Shown here in pieces: positions 31,937 to 39,616 of a stretch of DNA of 49,484 nucleotides. Source of the DNA: Treponema sp. UBA937 (GTDB taxonomy: Bacteria > Spirochaetota > Spirochaetia > Treponematales > Breznakiellaceae); contig DBDH01000110.1 in assembly GCA_002293455.1 (NCBI GenBank), positions 1,713 through 51,196 of the forward strand, written 5' to 3'. Each line of letters begins with the position of its first letter. Positions within the stretch are counted from its first letter, which is position 1. Under the pieces are notes generated by a model that was not told the origin of the DNA, searched no databases, and was given only the letters and a program-made list of their open reading frames with translations. The position numbers and the translations under genes were made by a program.

Positions 31937-31968
31937 GAAAAAACCCCGAAAGCACTGCTATCGGGGTT
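31937..31968 (-). terminator. Terminator of the BspA-like gene
   Basis: AACCCCGA (31942-31949) pairs with TCGGGGTT (31961-31968). Read on the minus strand the stem is followed by TTTTTT (31943-31938), a strong intrinsic terminator. On the plus strand the T-run is poor, so it only weakly serves the CHASE2 gene. Confidence 0.8.
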
Positions 31969-31990
31969 GGAGTTTTACAAGAGGCTCTTT
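31967..31990. repeat. Partial copy of the dispersed palindromic repeat
   Basis: TTGGAGTTTTACAAGAGGCT matches half of the repeat at 10069-10138 (GGAGTTTTGCAA and GAGCCTCTTG read in complement). It lies between the terminator hairpin and the BspA-like stop codon. Confidence 0.5.
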
Positions 31991-31994
31991 TTAC

Positions 31995-32894
31995 TTACCA
32001 TAAATCAGAAAAATAGCTCCATGTATCGTTCCCCGCATAGATATACAGTCCCGCTTTTTTCTCGATATCGTAGACCGCACGGAAAGAAGAACCATTTGTG
32101 CCAAAAGCGGTATCGTCTTCGATAGTAACACCGGCCCCGATTGTTATCTGACTAAGATCATTTTCATGAAAAGCACCTATCCCTATCGTTGTAATGCTGT
32201 CAGGAATAGTTATAGTCATTAACTCATTAAAGGCAAATGCATACGAAGATATACTCTGTAAATTGGTTTCAGCCGAGAACGTAATTTTTTTCAAACTATT
32301 ATTGCTAAAAGCATTTATTCCGATAGTTTCAACGGAAGAAGGAATAACCACAAGAGTAATATCGTTATAAGCAAATGTTCCAATACCGATGTGTTTCAAA
32401 TTTTTCTGTAAAACCACTTCCGATATGGATACATTATCGAAAACACTGTTGCCAATACTGGTAACCGGTTTACCTTGCAGCGTTTCCGGAATGACAACAG
32501 ACCCAGCACCATACCTAAACCCTGTATACCCGGTAATTTTCGCTTCGTTGTTTTCTATTTTGAACTCAAACGGACCATCAAGACCATCGTCCCAAATGGG
32601 ATATAGATTAATGTCCATCCATTGCATAGTAATTTGATTTCCAGGACTGAGAATAGTGTTTGTGTAATCATATTGAGAATCATACCGCCATCCCAAAAAA
32701 TTATAATCATTTTTTTCAAGTGTTCCGCGGCCAAGAAGCATTACAGAATCACCCGAATGATATTTCTCAGAATCCGACGGCGGTTGACCGCTCGTTGCTT
32801 CACCGCTGTGATAATAAACCCGGTATGTATCCTGATAATACTCCACACACCCCGTAAGTAGTAATACTGCCAAAAAAATGTAACAATACTTCAT
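31995..32894 (-). CDS. BspA-like leucine-rich-repeat lipoprotein
   Basis: A 299-residue surface lipoprotein. The signal peptide MKYCYIFLAVLLLTGC gives C16 as lipid site. A repeat resembling the Listeria-Bacteroides type (YNFLGWRYDSQYDYTNTI) follows near 60-100. LRR_5 (BspA type) units fill about 120-275, with the pattern VTSIGNSVFDNVSISEVVLQ and VETIGINAFSNNSLKKITF. BspA-type proteins of Treponema and Tannerella bind host proteins or other bacteria. The short repeat number here suggests a small adhesin. AGGAG with a 10-nt spacer supports the ATG at 32894; the longer frame to 32927 would mask the signal peptide. Confidence 0.88.
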   Translation of the reverse strand: MKYCYIFLAVLLLTGCVEYYQDTYRVYYHSGEATSGQPPSDSEKYHSGDSVMLLGRGTLEKNDYNFLGWRYDSQYDYTNTILSPGNQITMQWMDINLYPIWDDGLDGPFEFKIENNEAKITGYTGFRYGAGSVVIPETLQGKPVTSIGNSVFDNVSISEVVLQKNLKHIGIGTFAYNDITLVVIPSSVETIGINAFSNNSLKKITFSAETNLQSISSYAFAFNELMTITIPDSITTIGIGAFHENDLSQITIGAGVTIEDDTAFGTNGSSFRAVYDIEKKAGLYIYAGNDTWSYFSDLW

Positions 32895-33026
32895 ATTGCT
32901 ATATCTCCTTCGTAACAAGTATATCATACTTTGTTCCTAAAAACACATCCGTTAAAAAAAATTTATCATTAGTTATAAAACAAAGAAAAATGTATACTAC
33001 ATTCTTTTTAATGGGCGGGGAGTGCC

Positions 33027-33851
33027 CTAATAAGAATACATATCCTGCAATTGCCTTTTTGTATCTTTTAAATGCTGACCGCCCATCACGATGAATATTT
33101 TATCACAATGAGTTTTTTGTTGTACCAGTTCTACAAGATACATATTCCTATAACTTGTAATATCATCGTATATCGTATGAATGATACCTTTGTTTTTTGC
33201 ATATATTTGATAAACTTTCAGGCCGCGCCAATTCTGGTCATTGATCGGTTCCGGTAAAAACCGGTTGAGTGTTGCCAAAATATTACCAGTGTTTACATTT
33301 TGATAATTCAGTCCGTTCTCGATTAAAAAATATGTCATGTTTTCCAGATTGTCACAGAAATTAATATTGTGTTCTTCCTGCATCAAAGATTCTGAACCTA
33401 TCTGCCGGAGCAAGTACATTGCAAGTATTGCATCGGGATCATATTTTGTTTGAAGATATGCAATTTGTTTTGCAAACGGCGGTTCAATGTCCTCAACAAG
33501 TATTCCATTCTGTTTGGCAATATATGCCGCAAAAGCGGATTCCCCTTCGGCAATTGCGGTTTCCCTGCTTCCCTGAAATGTATTATATCCGCCTTCTACT
33601 AAAACCAAATCAGGCTCGTTTTCTGTTAACAATGATTCCAAATCCTTGAACATTATATCGCGGGGATTATTTGAATGAACAACATCAAACCAAAATAATG
33701 ATGTATGCCCGTTTGATAATTCAAGATGATCAGCCGCAAAGATGCGGTATTTATAGTTTTTCCATACATGTGTAACATTCAATATAACGATTAAAATGAT
33801 TATAACAAGCGATGCCGCTATGACGGAAAAAACTATTTTATTCTTTTTCAT
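33027..33851 (-). CDS. Membrane-anchored TraB/TIKI-like protein
   Basis: A 274-residue protein with one N-terminal membrane helix (about 7-27) and an external domain. Weak but ordered motifs recall the TraB/GumN/TIKI (EreA/ChaN-like) fold: FDVVHSNNPRD near 55-65, LVLVEGGYN near 83-91, EDIEPP near 120, a YRNMYLVELV helix near 233, and VMGGQHLKD near 255. Histidines and glutamates sit where this superfamily has its catalytic site. No activity can be assigned. GGAAG seven nt upstream supports the start. The gene start overlaps the end of the upstream PHP pseudogene, so the two were probably an operon. The gene is AT-rich. Confidence 0.5.
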   Translation of the reverse strand: MKKNKIVFSVIAASLVIIILIVILNVTHVWKNYKYRIFAADHLELSNGHTSLFWFDVVHSNNPRDIMFKDLESLLTENEPDLVLVEGGYNTFQGSRETAIAEGESAFAAYIAKQNGILVEDIEPPFAKQIAYLQTKYDPDAILAMYLLRQIGSESLMQEEHNINFCDNLENMTYFLIENGLNYQNVNTGNILATLNRFLPEPINDQNWRGLKVYQIYAKNKGIIHTIYDDITSYRNMYLVELVQQKTHCDKIFIVMGGQHLKDTKRQLQDMYSY

Positions 33852-34507
33852 TTTTGTTCTTCCTCTGTAAGGCGTATGTCATCTCGATGATGTTCGCTCC
33901 GACATCTTCAGGACAATGCGCGTCGGAAGCTGTTACTATCTGTACTTTATGCTTTTTCTTGTGAAAATGATGGTCTATGACCGAATAATTTTATGCTGTC
34001 CGGATGAGCAATACCATCGAAAATGCCGCTCTTTGCAAGTTCAATTGATACATCAAAATATCGTCTGAAAATCGTATCCACATCAACCGTGTTCCAATGT
34101 TCTCTTTTGTGGTCAAAAGCAAAATTGTCAACAAAATGAACACTCCCAACAATAAAGTCAAGTTCTAAATTCTTTGTGTGTTGATAAACGAATTCTTCAA
34201 ATTGATGAAAATAGCAGACTTCAAGTCCAAAATTAATCTTCATTGCGGGATTTGAATTTCTTATTTCGTCAATCAATCTTAAATAATCGGAAAGTTCAAG
34301 AACGCCGGCTGTTTCACGAAACCAATGATCGATGTATCTGCTGTAGTTACATACACCATCGTACATTGGGACAAATTCACGAAACCGATAGCAATGCTCT
34401 AAAATCCAAATCTCATCGAGATTCATATAAAGAGCTTGTCTCACAAAATGATCAATCCACTCTTTTGTATATGGACCTCTTTCAATGTGAATATGCGCGT
34501 CTATCAT
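33838..34507 (-). pseudogene. PHP-domain phosphoesterase with internal deletion and frameshift
   Basis: The 5' part (from ATG 34507: MIDAHIHIERGPYTKEWIDH) has the first metal motif DAHIH of the PHP family, GLEVCYFHQFEEF, FIVGSVHF and IAHPDSIKLFGHRP. The reading frame then stops at 33947. In another frame the C-terminal signature VQIVTASDAHCPEDVGANII continues to a stop at 33838-33840. About 60 residues between the two pieces are missing. An intact relative would be a histidinol-phosphatase-like enzyme of about 260-270 residues. A TTGACA box lies upstream of the ATG, so the stub may still be transcribed with the TraB-like gene. Confidence 0.8.
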
Positions 34508-34511
34508 GCAA

Positions 34512-34744
34512 ATAAGAATGCGATGAGAGTTTATATTTGTCAAGGATTTTTTTGGTACTTGTCAAGTGAAAGTAGAAATGTCCCCTATCATGCAACATCT
34601 ATCGAGTGAATGGCTTTATAAGTATTGGTAATCTCCTTAACAAGAAGTTTCATGTTGTTCCAATCAACATACCTCGCCGCAGAGCTATCGCCTGCATGGC
34701 AGGCAGAGGGTATTAAACCCTCAACACGAATAAACTTTGGGAAA
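34512..34744. other. Intergenic stretch with short coding relics
   Basis: No intact gene. On the minus strand 34588-34671 reads YVDWNNMKLLVKEITNTYKA and ends IHSIDVA before a stop, perhaps the tail of a lost gene such as a transposase. Two small hairpins (CCTGC/GCAGG and GAGGGT/ACCCTC) lie near 34690-34720. Confidence 0.3.
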
Positions 34745-34777
34745 GGGGCTGTTTAGCTTATTCAACAGCCCTCTTTT
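34745..34777 (+). terminator. Intrinsic terminator upstream of trpS
   Basis: GGGCTGTT (34746-34753) pairs with AACAGCCC (34764-34771), followed by TCTTTT. It faces trpS and insulates that gene from upstream transcription; no intact plus-strand gene precedes it. Confidence 0.7.
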
Positions 34778-34796
34778 CGTTCATATTCAATTCAGC

Positions 34797-34853
34797 TACA
34801 ATAAATGCAGGGCTTGTCCCTTTTTACATTTGGGGAACAGTCCCTTATTTTTC
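34797..34853 (+). promoter_or_regulatory. trpS promoter and leader hairpin with terminator-like tail
   Basis: TACAAT at 34797-34802 is a good -10 with a weak -35. Just downstream AGGGCTTGTCCC (34809-34820) pairs, with small bulges, with GGGAACAGTCCCT (34833-34845), followed by TTATTTTT. The hairpin lies between the start site and the GGAG Shine-Dalgarno at 34854-34857, so it could attenuate trpS. There is no room for a leader peptide and no T-box sequence. Confidence 0.5.
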
Positions 34854-34863
34854 GGAGTTGAGC

Positions 34864-35859
34864 ATGAAAAAGATTTCGCTGACGGGTATTAAACCGACCG
34901 GGCAGCTTCATATTGGTAATTATTTTGGCGCTATTAAGCCTGCCGTGGAATTGGCTAAAACCTACGACGCCCGGTATTTTATTGCGGATTATCATTCATT
35001 GAACTTGATAAAAGACCCAAAACAGCTTTCGTCCCTTATCCGCGAAGTTGCGGCCGGCTGGCTCGCCGGCGGTCTTAATCCTGACGAAGTGATTTTTTAC
35101 CGCCAAAGCGCTATTCCCGAAGTATTTGAGCTTACTACCATATTGATGGCTTTTACCGCCAAAGGGCTTATGAACCGCGCTCACGCCTATAAAGCGTCGG
35201 TCCAGGAAAATATCGAAAAACAAAGTGATTCTGACGCGGGCATCAACATGGGTTTGTATACTTACCCAGTTCTTATGGCGGCGGATATTCTGCTCTTCGA
35301 TTCAAATGTCGTTCCGGTCGGAAGGGACCAGGTTCAACACGTGGAGATGGCGCAGGATATAGCTCAAGCCCTCAACTTTAACTATAAGAAGGATCTTCTT
35401 GTTGTTCCGGAAGCATCGGTGCAGGAACAGGTTGCCGTCGTTCCGGGGCTGGACGGCAGAAAGATGAGCAAAAGTTACAACAATACGATTCCGCTCTTTA
35501 TCCCCGAAAACCAGCTTAAAAAACTCATCATGAGAATTGTTACGAACTCCCAAGGCGTTGATGAACCCAAAGACCCTGAATCTTCCCAGATTTATCAATT
35601 GTTTAAGTTATTCGCTTCCGCTGATGAGCAGAAAGCCCTCGCGGACCGTTACCGTGCCGGAGGAATGGGCTGGGGCGAAGCAAAAGACGCGCTCTTCCAG
35701 GTGGTTAACCGGGAAGTAACTCCTTTACGGGAACGCTTTAACGCGATTATGGATGACCCCAAAAAGCTCGATGATATTCTGAAACAAGGCGCGGACAAGG
35801 CAAGACCTATCGCGGCAAGAACAGTTGCCCGCCTGAGGAAGGCCATCGGTATAGATTGA
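34864..35859 (+). CDS. trpS: Tryptophanyl-tRNA synthetase
   Basis: Class I aminoacyl-tRNA synthetase charging tRNA-Trp, 331 residues, normal length. The HIGH signature is HIGN at 16-19 within PTGQLHIGNYFGA. The KMSKS loop is exact at 200-204 (GRKMSKSYNN). VGRDQVQHVEMAQDIA near 152-167 is characteristic of bacterial TrpRS. GGAG with 6-nt spacing fixes the ATG at 34864; a TTG at 34858 is not needed. The leader contains a terminator-like hairpin, so expression may be attenuated. Confidence 0.97.
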   Translation: MKKISLTGIKPTGQLHIGNYFGAIKPAVELAKTYDARYFIADYHSLNLIKDPKQLSSLIREVAAGWLAGGLNPDEVIFYRQSAIPEVFELTTILMAFTAKGLMNRAHAYKASVQENIEKQSDSDAGINMGLYTYPVLMAADILLFDSNVVPVGRDQVQHVEMAQDIAQALNFNYKKDLLVVPEASVQEQVAVVPGLDGRKMSKSYNNTIPLFIPENQLKKLIMRIVTNSQGVDEPKDPESSQIYQLFKLFASADEQKALADRYRAGGMGWGEAKDALFQVVNREVTPLRERFNAIMDDPKKLDDILKQGADKARPIAARTVARLRKAIGID

Positions 35860-35918
35860 TAGGAGCCTAAAGACAGCCGCTTTTGAATAAATTTATCGCA
35901 ATTGAAAAGATTTTTTTG

Positions 35919-35947
35919 GTGACAAATCAGAATTTATAATATATAGT
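35919..35947 (+). promoter_or_regulatory. Promoter for a leaderless TIGR03546-TIGR03545 transcript
   Basis: GTGACA (35919-35924), a 17-bp spacer and TATAGT (35942-35947), then 7 nt to the ATG at 35955, with no Shine-Dalgarno. It has the same -10 hexamer and the same gap as the promoter of the FecR-domain gene. Confidence 0.65.
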
Positions 35948-35954
35948 AATACGT

Positions 35955-36488
35955 ATGATACAGATTATTGCAAAATTGATTGTTGCTCTCAACGGAAATA
36001 TTAAGGCAAGTCAGATAGCGGCGGGCTTTTCCTGGGGATTGCTCCTGGCGTTGGTTCCGGCGAAGAATCTTCTGTGGGTCGTGCTGTTTCTTATCTCTTT
36101 TTTTCTTAAGCACCATCATGGGACAAAATTCTTTGTTCTGGCGGTGGTAAAACTCCTTTTGCCTTTATTTGTCATGCCGCTGGATTCTCTGGGTTGGTGG
36201 GTACTGAATCTTGAAAGCCTTCGTCCCGTTTTTATCACGTTAAGCAATACTCCGTTTGTGCCTTTTACCAAATTTAACAACACCCTGGTAATGGGGGGAT
36301 TTTGCGCGGGTGTCGGACTCTTCATTCCCGCCTATATTTTGATGAGACTTTTTGTCCCTTTCTACCGAAATACCATCGCTCCGAAAATTCGAGACAACAA
36401 GATTGTCCAAAATCTAAAAAGGGTTCCCATCATTTCAAAGATTGGCGGATTGATCGGAAAAGCTATCGACACGCAGACAACGCACTAA
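35955..36488 (+). CDS. TIGR03546-type membrane protein (DUF2062-like)
   Basis: A 177-residue integral membrane protein with about four hydrophobic segments. The N-terminal block SQIAAGFSWGLLLALVPAKN is the family signature, related to DUF2062. NTLVMGGFCAGVGLFIPAYILM is the second conserved block. The function is unknown. It occurs next to a TIGR03545 protein, here 14 bp downstream, in spirochaetes and some gamma-proteobacteria, so the pair very probably works together at the inner membrane. The start has no Shine-Dalgarno and appears leaderless. Confidence 0.75.
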   Translation: MIQIIAKLIVALNGNIKASQIAAGFSWGLLLALVPAKNLLWVVLFLISFFLKHHHGTKFFVLAVVKLLLPLFVMPLDSLGWWVLNLESLRPVFITLSNTPFVPFTKFNNTLVMGGFCAGVGLFIPAYILMRLFVPFYRNTIAPKIRDNKIVQNLKRVPIISKIGGLIGKAIDTQTTH

Positions 36489-36502
36489 GATAAGGACTAA
36501 AT

Positions 36503-38614
36503 ATGGCAAAAAAAGCACCCGGACCGTTCCGAAAGCCCATCAAAGAAAAAAAATTTAACAAGAAGTTTTTAAAGTATATCGAGCATCCCGGAGATAAAAA
36601 GTTCTTTACAGGATGTTTTAATTTGACGGATGGCGTATATCATCTGAAAGATAATCCTGATGATAAAACCGTCAAAAAACTGAAAGCGCTCTTAAAGGCG
36701 ATCAAAATCAACCGGAAGGGCAGCGTGAAAGTTGTTCCGCTTGTGCTTGCGGCCGTTATTGTCGGCGGTCTCGTTTTTTTCGTTACCGTCTTGATGAATC
36801 CTCTGCTGGAAAGAGCCGTAGAAAGCGGTTTGGAACTTATTTTTGAGGCAAAGTCCGATGTCTATGGTTTCCATTTAAGCCTGACGAACATGCAGGTAAA
36901 GATTGATTCATTAACCGTAGCCAACAAAGATTCTCCCATGAAAAATATCGTGGAAATGGGGCACACCGAATTCCGCATGAATCCGCGGGCGATTCTTTTT
37001 GGAAAAGTCAATATTGAGGAAATCCGTGCCGATTCCATTCAATTTGGTACAGACCGTGCCGTTTCCGGAGCGCTTCCGAACAGAGAAGCTCCGCCGCCTC
37101 CGCCGAAAAAACCCAAAGCGGATATGCCGCCTTTAATCGATTTTCAGAACTTTGACGCCCAAGCCCTTCTGGAACGTGAATATGATAAACTATCCACGCC
37201 AAAAGCCTATGAAACCGCGGCAAAAGCCTATAACGATGCGGTTGCAAAATGGGAGGGACAAATTGAATCGATAAAAAATCGTACGCAGGAATTGCAGGAT
37301 AAAGCCGCTCCGATTCTCGCCATTGACATGAATCAAATGAACAACGCGGAAAACATCACTGCCGCGATAAGAGACATTGTTGATTTGGTGAATTCGGTAA
37401 AAGGCGCGGTAGACGATGCTTCCGGCTTGGTTAAGGCTGTTGAAGAAGATGTGAATACGGCAAGAAACCTGGAACAAAGCGCCCGGAACACCATCACCAA
37501 TGATATTGATCATCTGAAGTCCTATGTTGATTTACAGGGCGGCGCGGCTTTCAGCGCTTTGGAGCCTTCTATTCGGGAAATATTGTCCGGGCAGGCGGAA
37601 CAATACATGGATTATGGGATGATTGCGCTGAACGCGCTGCAAAAGTTGAAGGATGCATCGGCGCAGCTTCCAACATCGGAAAAAGAGGAAGAAAAACCGG
37701 AAGAACCCGAAGAACCCTCCTTTGAAGGACGGACAGTTTATTTCCCCACAAGACAGTATCCTCGTTTTTATATTGGCACTATGGCGTCGGACTTTACGCT
37801 GAACGATTGGAATTGGGGCATCGAGATTAAAGGCATCAGTTCCGATCCTGATTTGTCAAACGAAGCAACCAGCCTAGCATTTACCGCAAAGGAAGTCAGA
37901 ACGAACCCGATTGAAATAGTCACACAAGCCAGCGCGGATTTCAGAACCGCGTCAGATGATCTTTTTGCGGTATCGGTCGCCGGAAGCGGCTTTGCGTTCA
38001 GCCTTGGCGATTATCTTAAAGAAGCCGGAATCGGCGGCTTTAAAGGCGTCGCGAATTTTTCTGTTGCGTTTGATGGCGCAAAATCCGGGAATGTTTCCGG
38101 CGGCGGAGATGTTTCCATTACCCAAGCCGAAGTGCTTAACCCTGAAGGAACGCTGGCGAATGCGATTGACGAAGTGCTTCGGGACCGTAATGCAATATCT
38201 TCGATAGATTTAGAAATAGGTTATGATTACATTAAAGACGGAGATGACCGGTTTACGCTGGACACAAACCTTGCTCAGTTGGTTACAAATGTTGTAAGGC
38301 GGACTGCCGAACGATATGTACAACAGGCTCTCCAACAGATTGAACAAGTTGTAAGGGACTATGTTTCCAAGAACCTGGAAGGAACGTTGGCGGAAAAAGT
38401 TGATCTTGATGAGATTTTGGCCATCGTTAAGGGAGATGAAGCCGCGCTGAACAGAATGAATAATCTCCTGGAGGAAAAGAAGGCTGAATTTGAGCAAAGG
38501 CTCCGGAGCGCCGCGGAAGAAGCGGTTAATCAGGCTGTAGACCAGGCAAAAGATCAGGCAAGGGATGCTATTCGGGATGGGCTTCAAAACATACTGCCTT
38601 TTGGAAGAAGGTAG
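36503..38614 (+). CDS. TIGR03545-type AsmA-like membrane protein
   Basis: A 703-residue protein with a cytoplasmic basic N-terminus (rich in K, about 1-70), one membrane helix near 76-96 and a large periplasmic part. MKNIVEMGHTEFRMNPRAIL near 152-171 is followed by KVNIEEIRADSIQFGT, the repetitive beta pattern of AsmA-like proteins. A coiled coil lies at about 225-370 and an E/P-rich spacer near 395-405. The C-terminal part again reads as beta strands, followed by a helical tail. AsmA-like bridge proteins move lipids between membranes, so a role in envelope lipid transport is plausible but unproven. It is transcribed with the TIGR03546 gene. Confidence 0.75.
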   Translation: MAKKAPGPFRKPIKEKKFNKKFLKYIEHPGDKKFFTGCFNLTDGVYHLKDNPDDKTVKKLKALLKAIKINRKGSVKVVPLVLAAVIVGGLVFFVTVLMNPLLERAVESGLELIFEAKSDVYGFHLSLTNMQVKIDSLTVANKDSPMKNIVEMGHTEFRMNPRAILFGKVNIEEIRADSIQFGTDRAVSGALPNREAPPPPPKKPKADMPPLIDFQNFDAQALLEREYDKLSTPKAYETAAKAYNDAVAKWEGQIESIKNRTQELQDKAAPILAIDMNQMNNAENITAAIRDIVDLVNSVKGAVDDASGLVKAVEEDVNTARNLEQSARNTITNDIDHLKSYVDLQGGAAFSALEPSIREILSGQAEQYMDYGMIALNALQKLKDASAQLPTSEKEEEKPEEPEEPSFEGRTVYFPTRQYPRFYIGTMASDFTLNDWNWGIEIKGISSDPDLSNEATSLAFTAKEVRTNPIEIVTQASADFRTASDDLFAVSVAGSGFAFSLGDYLKEAGIGGFKGVANFSVAFDGAKSGNVSGGGDVSITQAEVLNPEGTLANAIDEVLRDRNAISSIDLEIGYDYIKDGDDRFTLDTNLAQLVTNVVRRTAERYVQQALQQIEQVVRDYVSKNLEGTLAEKVDLDEILAIVKGDEAALNRMNNLLEEKKAEFEQRLRSAAEEAVNQAVDQAKDQARDAIRDGLQNILPFGRR

Positions 38615-38668
38615 CATGAAATTATTTCTGCTTCAAAACGCACGAACGCGGAATACGAAAATTTTATA

Positions 38669-38697
38669 TTGACTTTTGAGATAGAGTGTATTATTTT
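38669..38697 (+). promoter_or_regulatory. Promoter of the small unknown gene at 38753
   Basis: TTGACT (38669-38674), a 17-bp spacer and TATTTT (38692-38697). The leader to the ATG at 38753 would be about 50 nt. Confidence 0.45.
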
Positions 38698-38752
38698 TAG
38701 TCAAGCTCTGCGGGTAAAGCAGGGTAGTCGTTTTTTTGAGGTGTGTTGAGAA

Positions 38753-38941
38753 ATGGCTGATAAAAGTTTGTTAGGATTCGATCTTGCAAATAAAGATCCC
38801 AAAGAGTCTTTGACAGATTTTGAGTTGGAACATATTGATGAGGGGATGAAGTTCAAAAATACGTCATCTCCTGCCGATATAGTTGACTTTAAGTCTGCCG
38901 TTAAATTTACTATAAAGCAATTCCCTATTCTGTTTCCATAG
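38753..38941 (+). CDS. Unknown 62-residue protein
   Basis: A short acidic protein (MADKSLLGFDLANKDPKESL and onwards to IKQFPILFP) with no membrane segment or known domain. GAGG lies about 12 nt upstream, which is a poor spacing. The stop codon lies inside the first copy of an imperfect 59-bp tandem repeat that leads into the next gene. AT-rich composition and lack of family suggest acquired DNA. It may form a pair with the 185-residue gene downstream, or be the 5' stub of a decayed gene. Confidence 0.45.
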   Translation: MADKSLLGFDLANKDPKESLTDFELEHIDEGMKFKNTSSPADIVDFKSAVKFTIKQFPILFP

Positions 38942-39039
38942 GCTTCTGCGTGTTTGTACAGGAAGGAATAGTGTTGTGTTTCTCTGTTTTGTTTCCATGA
39001 ACTTTTGTGTCTGTAAATAGGAGAAAAAAGTGTCTCGTT
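38931..39039. repeat. Imperfect tandem repeat, 59-bp period, over a start region
   Basis: TGTTTCCATA (38931) and AGGAAGG before a GTG (38971) recur at an exact 59-bp offset as TGTTTCCATG (38990) and AGGAG before the GTG at 39030. About two thirds of 50 compared positions match. The first copy's GTG frame stops after nine codons, so only the second serves a gene. Confidence 0.45.
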
Positions 39040-39587
39040 TCAATTCAGATAAATGGATACCGGATTTAAGAAATTTATGTCTTGGATTTTCATCCTATAT
39101 GACTAATAATCAATATCCTGGTAGTGAGCATTTGAAATTCAGTGATGAAATTGGAGATTTTGAGAATCCCGGCAAGATAATTCAAGAATATCACGCATCA
39201 GCTAATGAATTCAAAACATTCAATTTTGGGGATAATGATAATCTTTCATATATAGATCATCATAAAATAGCAGCTATTTATATCCGTGCTTTTTTAATGT
39301 ATAGTCCGTTTTATATTGATATTCCCGCGGAATCAAAAAAAGCAAACCCCTGTAAATATGTTTATTTTGCAAATGAATACTTTATAATCGCATTATTATC
39401 TTCGATGTTTAAGGCATGGGATAAACATGCGGATGGCGAGATTTGTAATAAAAACCTGCTTATGCCGGTACATTACAGAGAAAGTTTTATCAAGTTGATG
39501 TATCATTATAAGGGAGATATCAGCAAAATTGACTTACCATCTTTTGCGAATCTTATTTATTTGATAGAGCAACATTATTTTAAGTAG
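39030..39587 (+). CDS. Unknown 185-residue protein
   Basis: A soluble, AT-rich-coded protein starting at GTG 39030 with AGGAG 6 nt upstream. I recognise no family. A conserved-looking core reads YIDHHKIAAIYIRAFLMYSP followed by a hydrophobic helix (NEYFIIALLSSMFKAW) and a C-terminal helix. The D-H-H-K-I-A-A pattern near residue 73 could be a metal or catalytic site, but this is only an impression. It follows the 62-residue gene after a duplicated start region and is followed by the DUF362 gene. The pair looks like an accessory insert between core genes. Confidence 0.55.
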   Translation: MSRFNSDKWIPDLRNLCLGFSSYMTNNQYPGSEHLKFSDEIGDFENPGKIIQEYHASANEFKTFNFGDNDNLSYIDHHKIAAIYIRAFLMYSPFYIDIPAESKKANPCKYVYFANEYFIIALLSSMFKAWDKHADGEICNKNLLMPVHYRESFIKLMYHYKGDISKIDLPSFANLIYLIEQHYFK

Positions 39588-39616
39588 AATTAATGTGTCT
39601 CAAAGAACGGTAAACT

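Noticed and set aside
34512..34857. T-box riboswitch or tRNA before trpS
   Set aside because: No T-box consensus, specifier loop or tRNA cloverleaf is visible; only simple hairpins are present.
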